The notes: generated from the letters alone by a model not told the origin. Positions 17,625 through 26,570 are shown, counted from the stretch's first letter. The stretch is DNA of 62,613 bases from CAZJVD01 sp964549505 (GCA_964549505.1 CAZJVD010000016.1:1-62613), one strand, 5' to 3'. Made by a program: numbers and translations.

Positions 17625-17984
17625 GTGCGGAACGTATGTAGTTTTTTTATATCCATTGGTTTGATCTTTTTGGTCTTGTCGCTCAGTAACGTAGGCCGTG
17701 CGGCCGGCGATGAGAACGTCTTGGTTTTACCCCCTTCGATCGGGTCGCTCGGTTTTGCGGACCCCAATCAAATCACGTCTTATTTTGCGGATCGATCCCA
17801 TCACTACAATCGGGTCTCTGACCCTGACTTGATGTGGGCGTTAGCGCCCAATGGTTATCCCGAGATTTCAAATCAGCTTGGACTGCCCGCTGGGACAAAA
17901 GCGTTTCCGATAATGGGAATCGCCGATGGATCGCGTCCCGGATTTCAGGCCAAGGTTCTAGGACGTACGCGGAGAGGGCTCTAA
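17625..17984 (+). CDS. Small exported protein of unknown function
   Basis: About 119 residues; not recognised. The GTG at 17625 is preferred because GAGAGAG lies 8 nt upstream and it gives a compact signal peptide (FFISIGLIFLVLSLS, cleavage likely after GRAA). A longer frame opens at 17580. The mature part is rich in Pro/Gly/Asn and looks loosely structured. It ends two nucleotides before the next small exported protein, with which it is probably co-transcribed. Confidence 0.5.
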   Translation: MRNVCSFFISIGLIFLVLSLSNVGRAAGDENVLVLPPSIGSLGFADPNQITSYFADRSHHYNRVSDPDLMWALAPNGYPEISNQLGLPAGTKAFPIMGIADGSRPGFQAKVLGRTRRGL

Positions 17985-17986
17985 AA

Positions 17987-18346
17987 ATGTTTTTCTCAAT
18001 TCATAGGCGAAATCGTTTGGTAGTTTTAGGCGTCTTGCTGGCGCTGATGCTTTGGATCTCGAACGCGCTCGAAGCGAGTGCAGGAGATGAGGAGATGATC
18101 GGCGGTTGCGGCATCATCGTGGCCTGCGCGTCCCCTTTAGGGCAGCAAGGCAATCCTATAGAACAGTTAAGACAGTACTATGCCGAAGCCGGCGCACCTC
18201 CTTGGGACCCCTTCTATGGACAAGCAAACTATTGGGGTGCAGTTGGAATGCGTGGAGCAAAACCTTTGTACACAGGATATGGCAGCCCGGTGGGTGCGGA
18301 TCGCATCATGAACCGCGGTGCCGCGAACTTCATGCTTGGCGACTGA
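17987..18346 (+). CDS. Small exported protein of unknown function
   Basis: A 119-residue product starting at the ATG 2 nt after the previous stop. It has a signal sequence (LVVLGVLLALMLWIS) and a mature part with two cysteines (GGCGIIVACAS), aromatic/Gly/Pro segments (PPWDPFYGQANYWG) and no recognisable domain. A longer open frame begins at 17834 but would overlap the preceding gene, so the internal ATG is preferred. It probably forms an operon with the preceding small gene and perhaps the phosphodiesterase 41 nt downstream. Confidence 0.55.
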   Translation: MFFSIHRRNRLVVLGVLLALMLWISNALEASAGDEEMIGGCGIIVACASPLGQQGNPIEQLRQYYAEAGAPPWDPFYGQANYWGAVGMRGAKPLYTGYGSPVGADRIMNRGAANFMLGD

Positions 18347-18387
18347 GTTTCTTGAAATTCTAGACATTCTAAGGCAAACGATTCTGC

Positions 18388-19563
18388 ATGAAGAAAAATG
18401 CGGCGTTTGCTCTTTGGATCACGTGCTTCTGCGCGGGAATCGTCTTTTCTGCTGAGGCAGCCCCACAACGCATCACGATCATCTTTTCGGTGGATGGCGT
18501 GGGTTACGAGCAACTCAAAACGATCGATCCTGACTTCGTCCGTACTCACGATGTGAGGGGTATTGTGCCGCCGTTTCCGTCGTACACCTTTCCCAGTCAC
18601 GTGACGCTTGCGACAGGCGTAGAGCCAGAGACCCATGCTGTTTTGAACAATGAACCCCACCGCGAGGAAAGAGCTGCGGGCTTTCCGACCAAGGAAGATC
18701 GTAACTTCGCCAGTCGTATCAAGGCAGAGCCCCTGTGGACCGGCTGGAAAGAGCGTTCGGGTGTCCACACGGAAGTCTTTGATTGGCCCTGTAGTTATGG
18801 GCCTTGGAACGGAAAGCACGCGGATCGTTCCGAAACTAAGTTTGTCGTTAAATCGTTTCCAGAGATCGCTGACGTTCTGATGAAACGACTCGAGGATTGG
18901 GACAAGAAGGACGATTTTCTTTTCATGTCTTGGACTCCTGGACTCGACCAGGTCGGTCACGTGTCTGGACCGCTTTCGACCGAAGTGCGCGAGGCTTGGA
19001 AGACATTGGTGCGTGACAAAGAGAATCTTCATTCGCGCATCGCCCAGTTTGGTGAGGCGATGAAAGCTCAAGGGCGTGAGATGCGTATCAGCTTTGTTAC
19101 GGTAGCCGATCACGGGATGCTCGCCATCACAAAGACGGTCCATCCCAAGGGTTTGATCGATGCGTTTGCAGACGCTCCGACAAGTATCGAATGGAAGGAG
19201 GCTTCGCCCGTAGTCTACTTTCACAAGGACGTGCCGGCAGATTTTGAGAAACGCATCGCTGACTTGAAGATCGGGATGAAGATCAAGACGATCAGTGATC
19301 GCTTCTACGGCGTTCGTGCGATGGGTTCGCTTCCGCCTGGAGCGATTTTTTCGCAAGAGACGAGCGGTCCTCTTAGTCGAAAGGGTATGCATGGATACCT
19401 TCCGTCCGATTCAAAAGATATGAAAGCGAGCCTGTGGGTTGATCGGTGGGAAAACGGCGGTTGGATCAAAGAACCCAAGCGAGCGTTCCCAAGACTTTCG
19501 GCTATCAAACGTTCGACCGAATTCCGTCGCGCGCTCGAGCAGGATCTTGGTTACGGAAAGTGA
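18388..19563 (+). CDS. Secreted alkaline-phosphatase-superfamily phosphodiesterase (NPP type)
   Basis: A 391-residue exported enzyme of the nucleotide pyrophosphatase/phosphodiesterase branch. The signal peptide ends near SAEAA (residue 25). Metal and catalytic residues are present in order: D36 (FSVDGVG), the nucleophile T67 (SYTFPSH), LDQVGH, VADHGM and a late histidine (RKGMHGY). The family hydrolyses phosphodiester or pyrophosphate bonds of nucleotides, sugar nucleotides or phospholipids; the substrate cannot be read here. It is convergent with the trypsin-like gene, with a 21-nt gap. Confidence 0.88.
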   Translation: MKKNAAFALWITCFCAGIVFSAEAAPQRITIIFSVDGVGYEQLKTIDPDFVRTHDVRGIVPPFPSYTFPSHVTLATGVEPETHAVLNNEPHREERAAGFPTKEDRNFASRIKAEPLWTGWKERSGVHTEVFDWPCSYGPWNGKHADRSETKFVVKSFPEIADVLMKRLEDWDKKDDFLFMSWTPGLDQVGHVSGPLSTEVREAWKTLVRDKENLHSRIAQFGEAMKAQGREMRISFVTVADHGMLAITKTVHPKGLIDAFADAPTSIEWKEASPVVYFHKDVPADFEKRIADLKIGMKIKTISDRFYGVRAMGSLPPGAIFSQETSGPLSRKGMHGYLPSDSKDMKASLWVDRWENGGWIKEPKRAFPRLSAIKRSTEFRRALEQDLGYGK

Positions 19564-19584
19564 CGCCGAGCTTAACCTAAAGGT

Positions 19585-21063
19585 CTACCGTGACCCGTTC
19601 TTACAGAGCGCGAGTGAGGCTTCCCAGTTTTGCTTCGAACCAGGTAAGTCAAAACTAACGTATTGGCGGTAGTAGGGATCGGCACCAGAGGCTCCACCAA
19701 GCTGAAAAATCTCCTTTTGAGACCAGTGTGTAACCGTCACGATGGTGTCGGATAGTGTGGGTGGCGTTTCATATCTGTCGAGAGACGGACTGAGTTTAAA
19801 GATAATTCGTTTTGCTGGGTGCGAACGAACGGGCGCCGAGATGAAAACCCCGGTGGGATGAACCACGCAGATGGGTAACCCGATCAATCGCCCATGGATT
19901 TCGCTGGGTACAGCGTCCTCGTAAACCGTATCGGGCGGTACGAATACATACTTATGGTCGCCAATCTCTTCGGTCACGGGACCGTCATGGAGCTTCTCTC
20001 GGAACGCCTCCATGGCTTTCTTATACGAGCGGCTCATCCGCAAGATCTTGCTGCTGTCGACGGGTCGCCAAGCCTCTGGGGACGTTTCTCGACAGTGGTC
20101 CGATGGACTCAAGATGCAACCCATATTGACCACACCAGCCGCTGGAAAAGCAATGTGGGTACCCTTGGGCTGCTCGACGCTGATCGAGCTCGTGATGATC
20201 GCATTCATGCGACCTGTTTTGGATAGAACAGGACCTCCTGAGAAGCCCGGTTGAACAGGACAGTTTGGAATTTCGAGATAAGGGTGACTGCGATTCGTAA
20301 ACTCGGGAGCAAAAGCATTGGGGTAGTGGACATCGCACTCCAGTTGCTCAGCTGAAAGAACTGCGACGTCCTGTAGCGGGTGTGCGCCCTCGACCCAGAG
20401 GCTCGAATGGTTTTCGATCCCGTCCGTGTCTTCAAACGAAACAAAGATCGACTTGTCAAAGGGCTCACTCGGAAAAGTCAGTTCGAACATCGCCCAATCG
20501 CCAAGCAGAGTCTCACGGATGCGTGGTCGTTCGTCGTAATTGCCGAGTCCGATCGGGAAGTCACCAGTCTGAACAAGGCGTTTGCAGCGTGCATGAGCAA
20601 GAGGGGAAGACCTCGCACGTGCATCGGTCGGGAGATAGAACACGACGTCTTTCGAGCAGTCGACAGACTGTGGGCCTGCGCGAACCCAGTCGGGTACGCA
20701 GTGGGCCGCCGTTACCACACGTCCTTGCGAGTCCACCGAAGCGCTGCACATCGATACGCCCTCCGAATGGACGGCGGCCATCGTGATCACGTGTGACGGG
20801 CACTTTCCACTGCACTGGCGCACCCATGGGTAATCGATGATGGCACGGATCTCCTCGAGGGTGTCCGCGGGCAAAATCTCTCCGGCGCCGAGTAAAGGTT
20901 TGAGGGACTTGAAGTCAGGGGCGATCGCTGCTGTAGCCGGCTCTGGATCCGAGTTCGTGCCGCAGCCCGCAAGTCCTACGAGCGCTCCAGGTACTCCAAG
21001 TACAGTGATCAGAACGCTCAGGGCGCAAGCAAGCCATCGACGGTGCGGCAATCGGTTCAGCAT
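19585..21063 (-). CDS. Trypsin-like serine protease lipoprotein
   Basis: A 492-residue chymotrypsin-fold (S1-like) protease. The signal peptide ends in a lipobox (LAGC, C34), so it is membrane-anchored. The catalytic triad is readable: H121 in VVTAAHC, D189 in LLGDWAMFEL and S275 in QPGFSGGPVL. Six or more cysteines in the catalytic part suggest disulfides. About 200 residues after the protease core are unassigned. This architecture is common among secreted proteases of predatory or scavenging bacteria; that role is inference. Confidence 0.88.
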   Translation of the reverse strand: MLNRLPHRRWLACALSVLITVLGVPGALVGLAGCGTNSDPEPATAAIAPDFKSLKPLLGAGEILPADTLEEIRAIIDYPWVRQCSGKCPSHVITMAAVHSEGVSMCSASVDSQGRVVTAAHCVPDWVRAGPQSVDCSKDVVFYLPTDARARSSPLAHARCKRLVQTGDFPIGLGNYDERPRIRETLLGDWAMFELTFPSEPFDKSIFVSFEDTDGIENHSSLWVEGAHPLQDVAVLSAEQLECDVHYPNAFAPEFTNRSHPYLEIPNCPVQPGFSGGPVLSKTGRMNAIITSSISVEQPKGTHIAFPAAGVVNMGCILSPSDHCRETSPEAWRPVDSSKILRMSRSYKKAMEAFREKLHDGPVTEEIGDHKYVFVPPDTVYEDAVPSEIHGRLIGLPICVVHPTGVFISAPVRSHPAKRIIFKLSPSLDRYETPPTLSDTIVTVTHWSQKEIFQLGGASGADPYYRQYVSFDLPGSKQNWEASLALCKNGSR

Positions 21064-21121
21064 CGATATGACCTATCGCGACATGATCGCGATGTAAAGC
21101 GCCGCGAAAACGCGGTTTCTG

Positions 21122-21529
21122 CTATGGTTTCGCAGCCTTCTCGAGTTCGACCCAGACGTCAGCAGGCATGGCCATCGGACGGTACTTGTCGCTCAGGCAG
21201 CCGAGCATCGTGTAGCCTTCGGCAACGAGGGTTCCGTCTTCTCGAAGCATTTCGTAAGAGAAACAGATCTTCACTTTTCCGAGCTCTGAAACCCAGGTTT
21301 TGATCTTTAGAACTTCGTCGTACATCACGCGGTTTTTGTAACGTACGCGGACATCAATCACCGGCATGCGAATACCTCGGGTCTCGAGATCGCGGTACCG
21401 GTAGCCGATCTCGCGCAGGAAATCGGTACGCCCGACTTCCATCCACATGATGAATTGCGAGTGATGGGCATTACCCATTTGATCGGTTTCTGCGTACCGA
21501 ACGCGAATCTCGGACGTCGTGATTTTCAC
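21122..21529 (-). CDS. Hotdog-fold acyl-CoA thioesterase (YbgC/4HBT family)
   Basis: A 135-residue protein with the family signature RVRYAETDQMGNAHHSQF: the catalytic Asp is in ETDQMG, followed by the helix MWMEVGRTDFLRE. It hydrolyses acyl-CoA thioesters; the true substrate is unknown, and it is not located with tol-pal genes here. The start is GTG at 21529. A TAAGCT -10 element ends 10 nt upstream and no Shine-Dalgarno is seen. Confidence 0.9.
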   Translation of the reverse strand: MKITTSEIRVRYAETDQMGNAHHSQFIMWMEVGRTDFLREIGYRYRDLETRGIRMPVIDVRVRYKNRVMYDEVLKIKTWVSELGKVKICFSYEMLREDGTLVAEGYTMLGCLSDKYRPMAMPADVWVELEKAAKP

Positions 21530-21539
21530 AATGGCGCCG

Positions 21540-21545
21540 AGCTTA
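21540..21545 (-). promoter_or_regulatory. Putative -10 of the thioesterase gene
   Basis: Minus-strand TAAGCT, part of GGCTAAGCTCGG, 10 nt from the GTG start. A similar TAAGCTCGG precedes the 8710 gene. A TTTGCA about 17 nt upstream could be the -35. Confidence 0.25.
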
Positions 21546-21579
21546 GCCTACGCTCATGCTATTGCAAAGCGGGCTTTCG

Positions 21580-22500
21580 CTACTCGAGATCGTTACTCAG
21601 ATGCTCGTCAAGAGAGCCGCCGAGGGTGTCGCCAAAAGTGTCCGTAGACCCGTCCTCGGAGGACTCCCGCGAATCAGCCCCTGTCGCCAGTCCCTGTCGA
21701 CGGTTCTCTGCGCAGTACCGGTCGCTGGCTTTTCGAAAGTTCTTGAGATCGCTCTTTCGTCCAACGTAGGGCACGAAGTGATCATATTCTTTGAGGTAGA
21801 TCGCGTCGTCGCCAGGATAGTAGTAGAAAACGCGTCGGGCCGTTGGGCGGTTGCTGTCGATGACTTCGAGATCGTAACGGTAAGGCCCGCGCAGGACGTC
21901 CGTGAAAAGAGCGGAGTGAGAGCTGATCCCTGGAGTTTGCAACATGGCCCAATGGACTTCGCTCTTGTCGTCGACAAGATGGTGGATGGTATCGAGTCTT
22001 TTTTTGATTTCGCCAGGGTCCACGCGCGGGTGTCCTTGGAGCCCTTTCAGCCAAGCGAACTTCAGAAACCCGTCTACCCGTTGCCACTCTTCGAGTTTGC
22101 GTTGAATAAGATCTTCAAAGTCGTACGAGAACGTCCAGAGATGTCGGTAACCGGGAATCTCGACGACCTTTTTCCCGGCGGCGATACTATGAATCAAGGC
22201 CTTTGCTTCGCTCTTTGTCGGACGTGGGAGGTCCGGACGAAAGACTGCTAAGTAGAGAGCGGCGCGCTGAAAGAGTGAGTGCCACCAGCAGACGCCGCCG
22301 TTGAAGAGGCCGCCTTGGTTTCGAAACTGCAGTCGATTGTATTCGGATCGCGCGAGCGACTTAAAGTATCCGACTTGTTTTCGGTACTGACAGTACTCCG
22401 CACGTGATCGTGCTGCTCGAGTCGGAAGAGACTCCGGTTCTGCGGAAAAGGATGGAGCAATGCTTCCAGCCCAGAACGCCAGAAGAGCTAGGGCGTACAT
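21580..22500 (-). CDS. Exported protein, candidate papain-fold cysteine peptidase
   Basis: A 306-residue protein with a signal peptide (cleavage likely after FSA, residue 20). It is not assignable to a named family by eye. The order and local context of three segments fit a papain-like fold: C71 in GGVCWWH, H195 in SSHSALF, and D215/N217 in EVIDSNRP. The last is the strand-Asp/Asn motif seen in many bacterial cysteine peptidases and amidases. The C-terminal 50 residues are Gly/Ser/Asp-rich and look disordered. It starts just after an AT-rich promoter-like region downstream of nrdB. Protease activity is a hypothesis. Confidence 0.6.
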   Translation of the reverse strand: MYALALLAFWAGSIAPSFSAEPESLPTRAARSRAEYCQYRKQVGYFKSLARSEYNRLQFRNQGGLFNGGVCWWHSLFQRAALYLAVFRPDLPRPTKSEAKALIHSIAAGKKVVEIPGYRHLWTFSYDFEDLIQRKLEEWQRVDGFLKFAWLKGLQGHPRVDPGEIKKRLDTIHHLVDDKSEVHWAMLQTPGISSHSALFTDVLRGPYRYDLEVIDSNRPTARRVFYYYPGDDAIYLKEYDHFVPYVGRKSDLKNFRKASDRYCAENRRQGLATGADSRESSEDGSTDTFGDTLGGSLDEHLSNDLE

Positions 22501-22514
22501 TAATAAACATATTA

Positions 22515-22544
22515 TGTATAATTAATGCTTCTGTAACGTGTCAG
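22515..22544 (-). promoter_or_regulatory. AT-rich promoter region of the 21580-22500 gene
   Basis: Minus-strand CTGACA (22539-22544) and TATACA (22515-22520) are 18 nt apart; an overlapping CATAAT (22511-22516) lies 10 nt before the ATG at 22500. There is no Shine-Dalgarno, so a leaderless or near-leaderless message is likely. Confidence 0.35.
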
Positions 22545-22549
22545 TGAGT

Positions 22550-22569
22550 TGACGTTAACAGTAACGTCA
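22550..22569 (-). terminator. Perfect inverted repeat at the nrdB stop codon
   Basis: TGACGTTA - ACAG - TAACGTCA is an 8-bp perfect dyad whose minus-strand 5' arm contains the nrdB TGA. No T-run follows, so it may be a 3'-end hairpin, a pause site or an operator for the next gene. Confidence 0.35.
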
Positions 22570-23565
22570 AAACGACTCGTTAAAGGCCACATGACCCGTA
22601 ACGCCGAGCTGGTAGGCCGACACACGTCGTTCAAAGAAGTTCGCAAGCTCCTGCACGTCTTGGAGTTCCATGAACGGAAACGGATTCTCGGACCCGTAAC
22701 GTGGCGAGAATCCAAGTTGGATCAAGCGTTGATCCCCGATAAACTCGAGATACTTGCGCATGTCGGTCATCGAAAGCCCCGCGACCCCTTGTTGCAGCAG
22801 ATCCTCTGCGAACTGTGTTTCACACTCGATCGCGTCGTGGATCATCTCATGGACCGAAGTCTCGAGCTTCTTATCAAAGAGTGCCGGTTCTTCATCACGA
22901 ACGATATCGATGAGTTTGAACGCAAAGTTCATATGCGCACTTTCATCCCGGAAAACCCAGTTGGTTCCAGCCGCGAGGCCGTTGAGCAATCCCTTCGATC
23001 GTAAGAAGTAAACATAGGCAAACGCGGCAAAGAAAAAGAGTCCTTCGATGCAGCTCGCAAAGCAAATCAAGTTGAGCAGGAACCCGCGGCGATCGTCCTG
23101 AGTCTTGAGTTGGTTCAACTTATTGATGGAGTCCATCCATTTGAAACAGAACTCTCCCTTGCGGCGAATCGAAGGGATGTTTTCGATAGCCGAAAACGCT
23201 TCGCAGCGTTCTTCGGGGTTCGGCAGATAAGTGTCGAGAAGCGTGAGGTAGAACTGAACATGCAACGCTTCTTCGTAGAGTTGTCGCGAGAGGTAGAGCC
23301 GTCCCTCAGGTGAGTTCACGTGTTTGTACAGATTCAGTACGAGATTGTTCGCGACGATGGAATCACCTGTTGCAAAAAACGCGACCAAGCGCTTGATAAG
23401 ATGCTGTTCCGCCGGGGTCATCTTCGACCGCAGATCGGTGACATCACCTGTGAAGTCGATTTCTTCGACCGTCCATGTGTTCTTGATAGCGTCCCGATAC
23501 ATATCGTAAAGCATCGGGTACTTCATCGGACGCAATGTGAGATCAAAACCTGGACTGAGTATCAT
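22567..23565 (-). CDS. nrdB: Class I ribonucleotide reductase beta (radical-generating) subunit
   Basis: The ferritin-like R2 subunit that generates the tyrosyl radical for NrdA. From the chosen start (ATG 23565, with an AAGGAGGG ribosome-binding site) it is 332 residues. Metal ligands are D68 (ATGDSI), E99 and H102 (EEALH), E174 (CIEGL), E208 and H211 (RDESAH). The radical tyrosine is present at Y106, seven residues after E99, so this is not a Phe-type class Ic protein. An open frame extending 25 codons upstream lacks family similarity. It lies 40 nt downstream of nrdA. Confidence 0.95.
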   Translation of the reverse strand: MILSPGFDLTLRPMKYPMLYDMYRDAIKNTWTVEEIDFTGDVTDLRSKMTPAEQHLIKRLVAFFATGDSIVANNLVLNLYKHVNSPEGRLYLSRQLYEEALHVQFYLTLLDTYLPNPEERCEAFSAIENIPSIRRKGEFCFKWMDSINKLNQLKTQDDRRGFLLNLICFASCIEGLFFFAAFAYVYFLRSKGLLNGLAAGTNWVFRDESAHMNFAFKLIDIVRDEEPALFDKKLETSVHEMIHDAIECETQFAEDLLQQGVAGLSMTDMRKYLEFIGDQRLIQLGFSPRYGSENPFPFMELQDVQELANFFERRVSAYQLGVTGHVAFNESF

Positions 23566-23605
23566 GACTTCCCTCCTTGGTGTCTTAGAACGGTGTGAGC
23601 AGTCA

Positions 23606-26095
23606 TCACTGGCACGACTCACAAGCTTCTGGGTTTTCAATCGAGCAAGCGATCGCTTCTTGGATGTCTTGAGCGGTTTCGGGTGCCGAAACTTCCTTGA
23701 CGGCTTGAGTTGCTATTCGATTGATCTTCGTAGCAGGACGGGAGCGAAGATAATACGTCGTCTTCAGTCCCTTTTTCCACGCGTACATGTACATAGACGA
23801 AAGCTTTCCAATCGTTGGGCTTTCAATAAAAAGATTGAGCGACTGACTCTGGTCGATGAAGGCACCGCGGGCCGCACCCAGGTCAATCAAAGAGCGCATC
23901 GGAAGTTCCCAGGCTGTTTTGAAAAGCAGCTTGAGATCTTCTGGGATTTCAGCAATCCCTTGAATGGATCCTTCCGCTTCTTTGATCTTGTTTCGAACTT
24001 CAGCGGTCCACAGGCCGCGCTTTTTAAGCGCGTCGATCAAGTAACGATTCACCTGCAGAAATTCTCCTGACAGAGTTTCGCGTTTGAAAAGATTCGAAAC
24101 CTGAGGCTCGGTGCTTTCGTAGCAACCGCAAATCGACGCAATCGTCGCCGTCGGAGCGATGGCGATCATCAAGGAGTTGCGTAGTCCGTGCTTCGCAATC
24201 CGCTGACGGAGTTCGTTCCAGCGTTTTGTCTCCTTGGGTTGCACATTCCAGAGATCGAACTGGAGGTAACCGCGTGACGCCCGCGTTTCTTTGTAACCCG
24301 GATGAGGTCCTGCGGCTTCGGCAAGATCCGTCGACGCCGAGAGCGCGTGGTAATAGATCTCTTCCTGAATCTTTGTCGAAAGTTCGAGCGCCTTCGCAGA
24401 TTCAAAAGGATAACCGAGTTGGAAAAACGCGTCTTGAAGACCCATCACGCCGAGTCCGACCGGCCGCCACTTGCGGTTGCTCGTTCCAGCTTGTCGAATG
24501 GGGTAGTAGTTGATGTCGATCACGCGATCGAGAAACTTGATCGCCGTTTTTACGGTGCGGCCAAGTTTCTCAAAGTCAAAAGCTCCGTTGAGAATGTGTT
24601 GCCCGAGATTGATCGAACCCAGGTTGCAGACAGCCGTTTCCTGGTTCGATGTCACTTCGATGATCTCCGTGCAGAGATTGGACAAGTGAACAACATTGCC
24701 TTTCTCGAGGGTCTGGTTGCACTTGAGGTTGGCCTGATCTTTAAACGTCATCCAGCCGTTACCGGTTTGTGCGAGCGTTTTCATCATGCGTGCGTACAAG
24801 TCACGAGCTTTGACCTGTTTGACGTAGGTTTTCTTGGTTTCAGCTTCGGTATAAGCACGCTCGAACTCTTTGCCGAAGAGATCCGTGAAGTGTGGCACTT
24901 CCTTCGGATCGAAGAGGGACCAGAGTTCGTCGGCTTCGACGCGTTTCATGAAAAGATCCGGCACCCAGTTCGCCAGATTGATGTTGTGTGTTCTGCGTGC
25001 TTCGTCGCCGGTGTTATCGCGAAGTTCTAGGAAGTCTTCAAGATCCGCATGCCAGCTTTCGAGGTAAACGCACGCCGCGCCTTTTCGTTTTCCGCCTTGA
25101 TTGACGGCCTGAACCGACGAGTCGAGCGTCTTTAACCACGGAATGATGCCGTTCGAATGTCCGTTCGTGCCTTTGATCAACGATCCGCGTGAACGCACGC
25201 GATGGTAGGCGAGCCCGATACCACCCGCAAACTTCGAGAGCATCGCGACGTCCATGTACTTGAAATAGATCGACTCAAGATCGTCGGATGGTGAGTCCAA
25301 GAGATAGCAAGACGAAAGCTGACTGTGTCGGCTTGCGGAGTTAAAAAGCGTCGGCGTGCTCGCCATGTAGTCAAGACTGGACAGAAGGCGATAGCACTCG
25401 ATGGCTTCGTCCGCGGTTTCGGACAGTCCCGCGGCGACACGCATGAAAAAGTACTGAGGGTTTTCAAAAACGTCGCGCGTTTTGGGGTGCCGAAGCAGGT
25501 AACGATCGTAGAGCACGCGCAGCCCAAAGTATTCGAAGGCTCGCGTACGCGTGCGGTCAATAGCCGCGTTCAGTTTTCCGCGGTGAGCGGCAACAAACTT
25601 CGCTGTTTTCTCGGAAAGGAGTTCCGCGTCGAATCCCAATGCGATCGAATCCGAAAAACTCAGAACGTTCTGGTTCTGAACTTCTTCTTCGATAAACTCG
25701 GCAAGCAAGCGCGCGGCTAGCTTGGAGTAACGGGGTTCTTCGGCGATGAGTAGAGAAGCCGTTTGAATGCAGAGCTGGTCCAGTTCCTTCGTGCTGGCGC
25801 CGTCATACAATCCGCTAATGGCTTTTGTCGCCACTCGCATCGGATCCACCGAATCAACACCCTCGGCGCACGCTAAAACACGCGCAACGATCTTATTGAC
25901 GTCGACGGGTTCGAGGGCGCCACTGCGTTTTCGAACGCGCATCACGCGACCGGTTTCAGACTGGACCGTCTTTGTGGTTGTGGGTCCTATGGGTGTGCCC
26001 TGAATGGGGTCGGTGTTCAGTACAATAGCGGGTGGCGCTTCTTCTTCAGAGAGCCAACCCAGCGTGGGTTTCTTCTCTGTTTCGATCTTTTGCAT
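23606..26095 (-). CDS. nrdA: Class I ribonucleoside-diphosphate reductase alpha subunit
   Basis: The catalytic R1 subunit, about 829 residues from the preferred ATG at 26095 (GGAGG 6 nt upstream). A second ATG at 26119, with GGAGAA upstream, would add 8 residues. An N-terminal ATP-cone (MRVRKRSGALEPVDVNKI onward, roughly residues 50-140) predicts overall activity control by ATP/dATP. The barrel carries HSQLSSCYLL, NLCTEIIEV and AVCNLGSINL with the active-site cysteines, and PTATIASICG. The extreme C terminus ends ACESCQ, the mobile CxxC pair that receives electrons from thioredoxin or glutaredoxin. No convincing NrdR box is visible upstream. Confidence 0.96.
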   Translation of the reverse strand: MQKIETEKKPTLGWLSEEEAPPAIVLNTDPIQGTPIGPTTTKTVQSETGRVMRVRKRSGALEPVDVNKIVARVLACAEGVDSVDPMRVATKAISGLYDGASTKELDQLCIQTASLLIAEEPRYSKLAARLLAEFIEEEVQNQNVLSFSDSIALGFDAELLSEKTAKFVAAHRGKLNAAIDRTRTRAFEYFGLRVLYDRYLLRHPKTRDVFENPQYFFMRVAAGLSETADEAIECYRLLSSLDYMASTPTLFNSASRHSQLSSCYLLDSPSDDLESIYFKYMDVAMLSKFAGGIGLAYHRVRSRGSLIKGTNGHSNGIIPWLKTLDSSVQAVNQGGKRKGAACVYLESWHADLEDFLELRDNTGDEARRTHNINLANWVPDLFMKRVEADELWSLFDPKEVPHFTDLFGKEFERAYTEAETKKTYVKQVKARDLYARMMKTLAQTGNGWMTFKDQANLKCNQTLEKGNVVHLSNLCTEIIEVTSNQETAVCNLGSINLGQHILNGAFDFEKLGRTVKTAIKFLDRVIDINYYPIRQAGTSNRKWRPVGLGVMGLQDAFFQLGYPFESAKALELSTKIQEEIYYHALSASTDLAEAAGPHPGYKETRASRGYLQFDLWNVQPKETKRWNELRQRIAKHGLRNSLMIAIAPTATIASICGCYESTEPQVSNLFKRETLSGEFLQVNRYLIDALKKRGLWTAEVRNKIKEAEGSIQGIAEIPEDLKLLFKTAWELPMRSLIDLGAARGAFIDQSQSLNLFIESPTIGKLSSMYMYAWKKGLKTTYYLRSRPATKINRIATQAVKEVSAPETAQDIQEAIACSIENPEACESCQ

Positions 26096-26119
26096 CGTAT
26101 CCTCCGTGATGTTGCTCAT

Positions 26120-26570
26120 AAGCGAAAAGTTCTCCTCTGATGCTAAACTCAGCAGCGTCGTTGTAATGGTTTAGGTCTGCCTCGGGGCCCCCCCTCTAGG
26201 CGTCGCTTTATTGACGTCTAATGCACCTTGCTTGTTCTTACAAAGTGGCGCTCGACGTCATGTGGATCCGTGACATCGCACGCGAGAGCAAACCCTTTAC
26301 TTTTTTCACGCCTAACCCGTCCATGAGTCGTTACCGTGAAAAAATCAACATCCTCCTGATGTCTGAAGAATGGGTCCATTTTTCCATAAAGTCAAAAAAC
26401 ACTGCTATAGCTAGTAGCGGTGAAGGCGGACACCACTAGGGATAGTGGTGCTTCAGTTTTATTAGGAACGCGTTAGGTGCGGCGAGATTCTTAGATTTTC
26501 TGGTTTTTAAATTTTATATGGATGTTGTTTACAAAAATGCTGGAGAGAAACAGCTCGCCGCAGAAAACGA
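26120..26570. other. Long intergenic region between holA and nrdA
   Basis: This stretch has no gene I can support and is unusual in such a compact window. It holds an open frame of 72 codons on the plus strand (26221-26439) with no ribosome-binding site and no recognisable product, a perfect hairpin (26431-26450), a CTGCTATAGCTAG palindrome-like element (about 26402-26415), a G/C run (26179-26194) and an AT-rich segment (about 26490-26520) that could carry promoters. It probably contains the nrdAB promoter and regulatory sites, but I could not place them with confidence. Confidence 0.5.
26431..26450 (+). terminator. Hairpin followed by T-rich sequence
   Basis: CACCACTA - GGGA - TAGTGGTG is a perfect 8-bp stem with a 4-nt loop. 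On the plus strand it is followed by CTTCAGTTTTATT, which could terminate a plus-strand transcript. The neighbouring genes (holA, nrdA) are on the minus strand, where no T-run follows. Confidence 0.35.

Noticed and set aside
18229..19392. 387-codon open frame on the minus strand
   Set aside because: It lies antisense to the NPP-type phosphodiesterase, which has a signal peptide and all catalytic motifs. The antisense product has no recognisable pattern and is explained by codon bias.
19561..19580. Promoter-like TTAAGCTCGG on the minus strand
   Set aside because: It resembles the elements before 8710 and 21529 but sits downstream of two converging genes with no gene to serve.
24302..25030. 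242-codon plus-strand frame inside nrdA
   Set aside because: Antisense to the conserved NrdA barrel; explained by codon usage.
26120..26260. NrdR box upstream of nrdA
   Set aside because: I looked for the ACAC...TATA...GTGT-type dyad by eye and found no pair of adequate matches.
26221..26439. Possible 72-residue gene in the nrdA upstream region
   Set aside because: No ribosome-binding site, no recognisable product, stop codon buried in the hairpin arm. Not reported as a gene, but described with the intergenic region.
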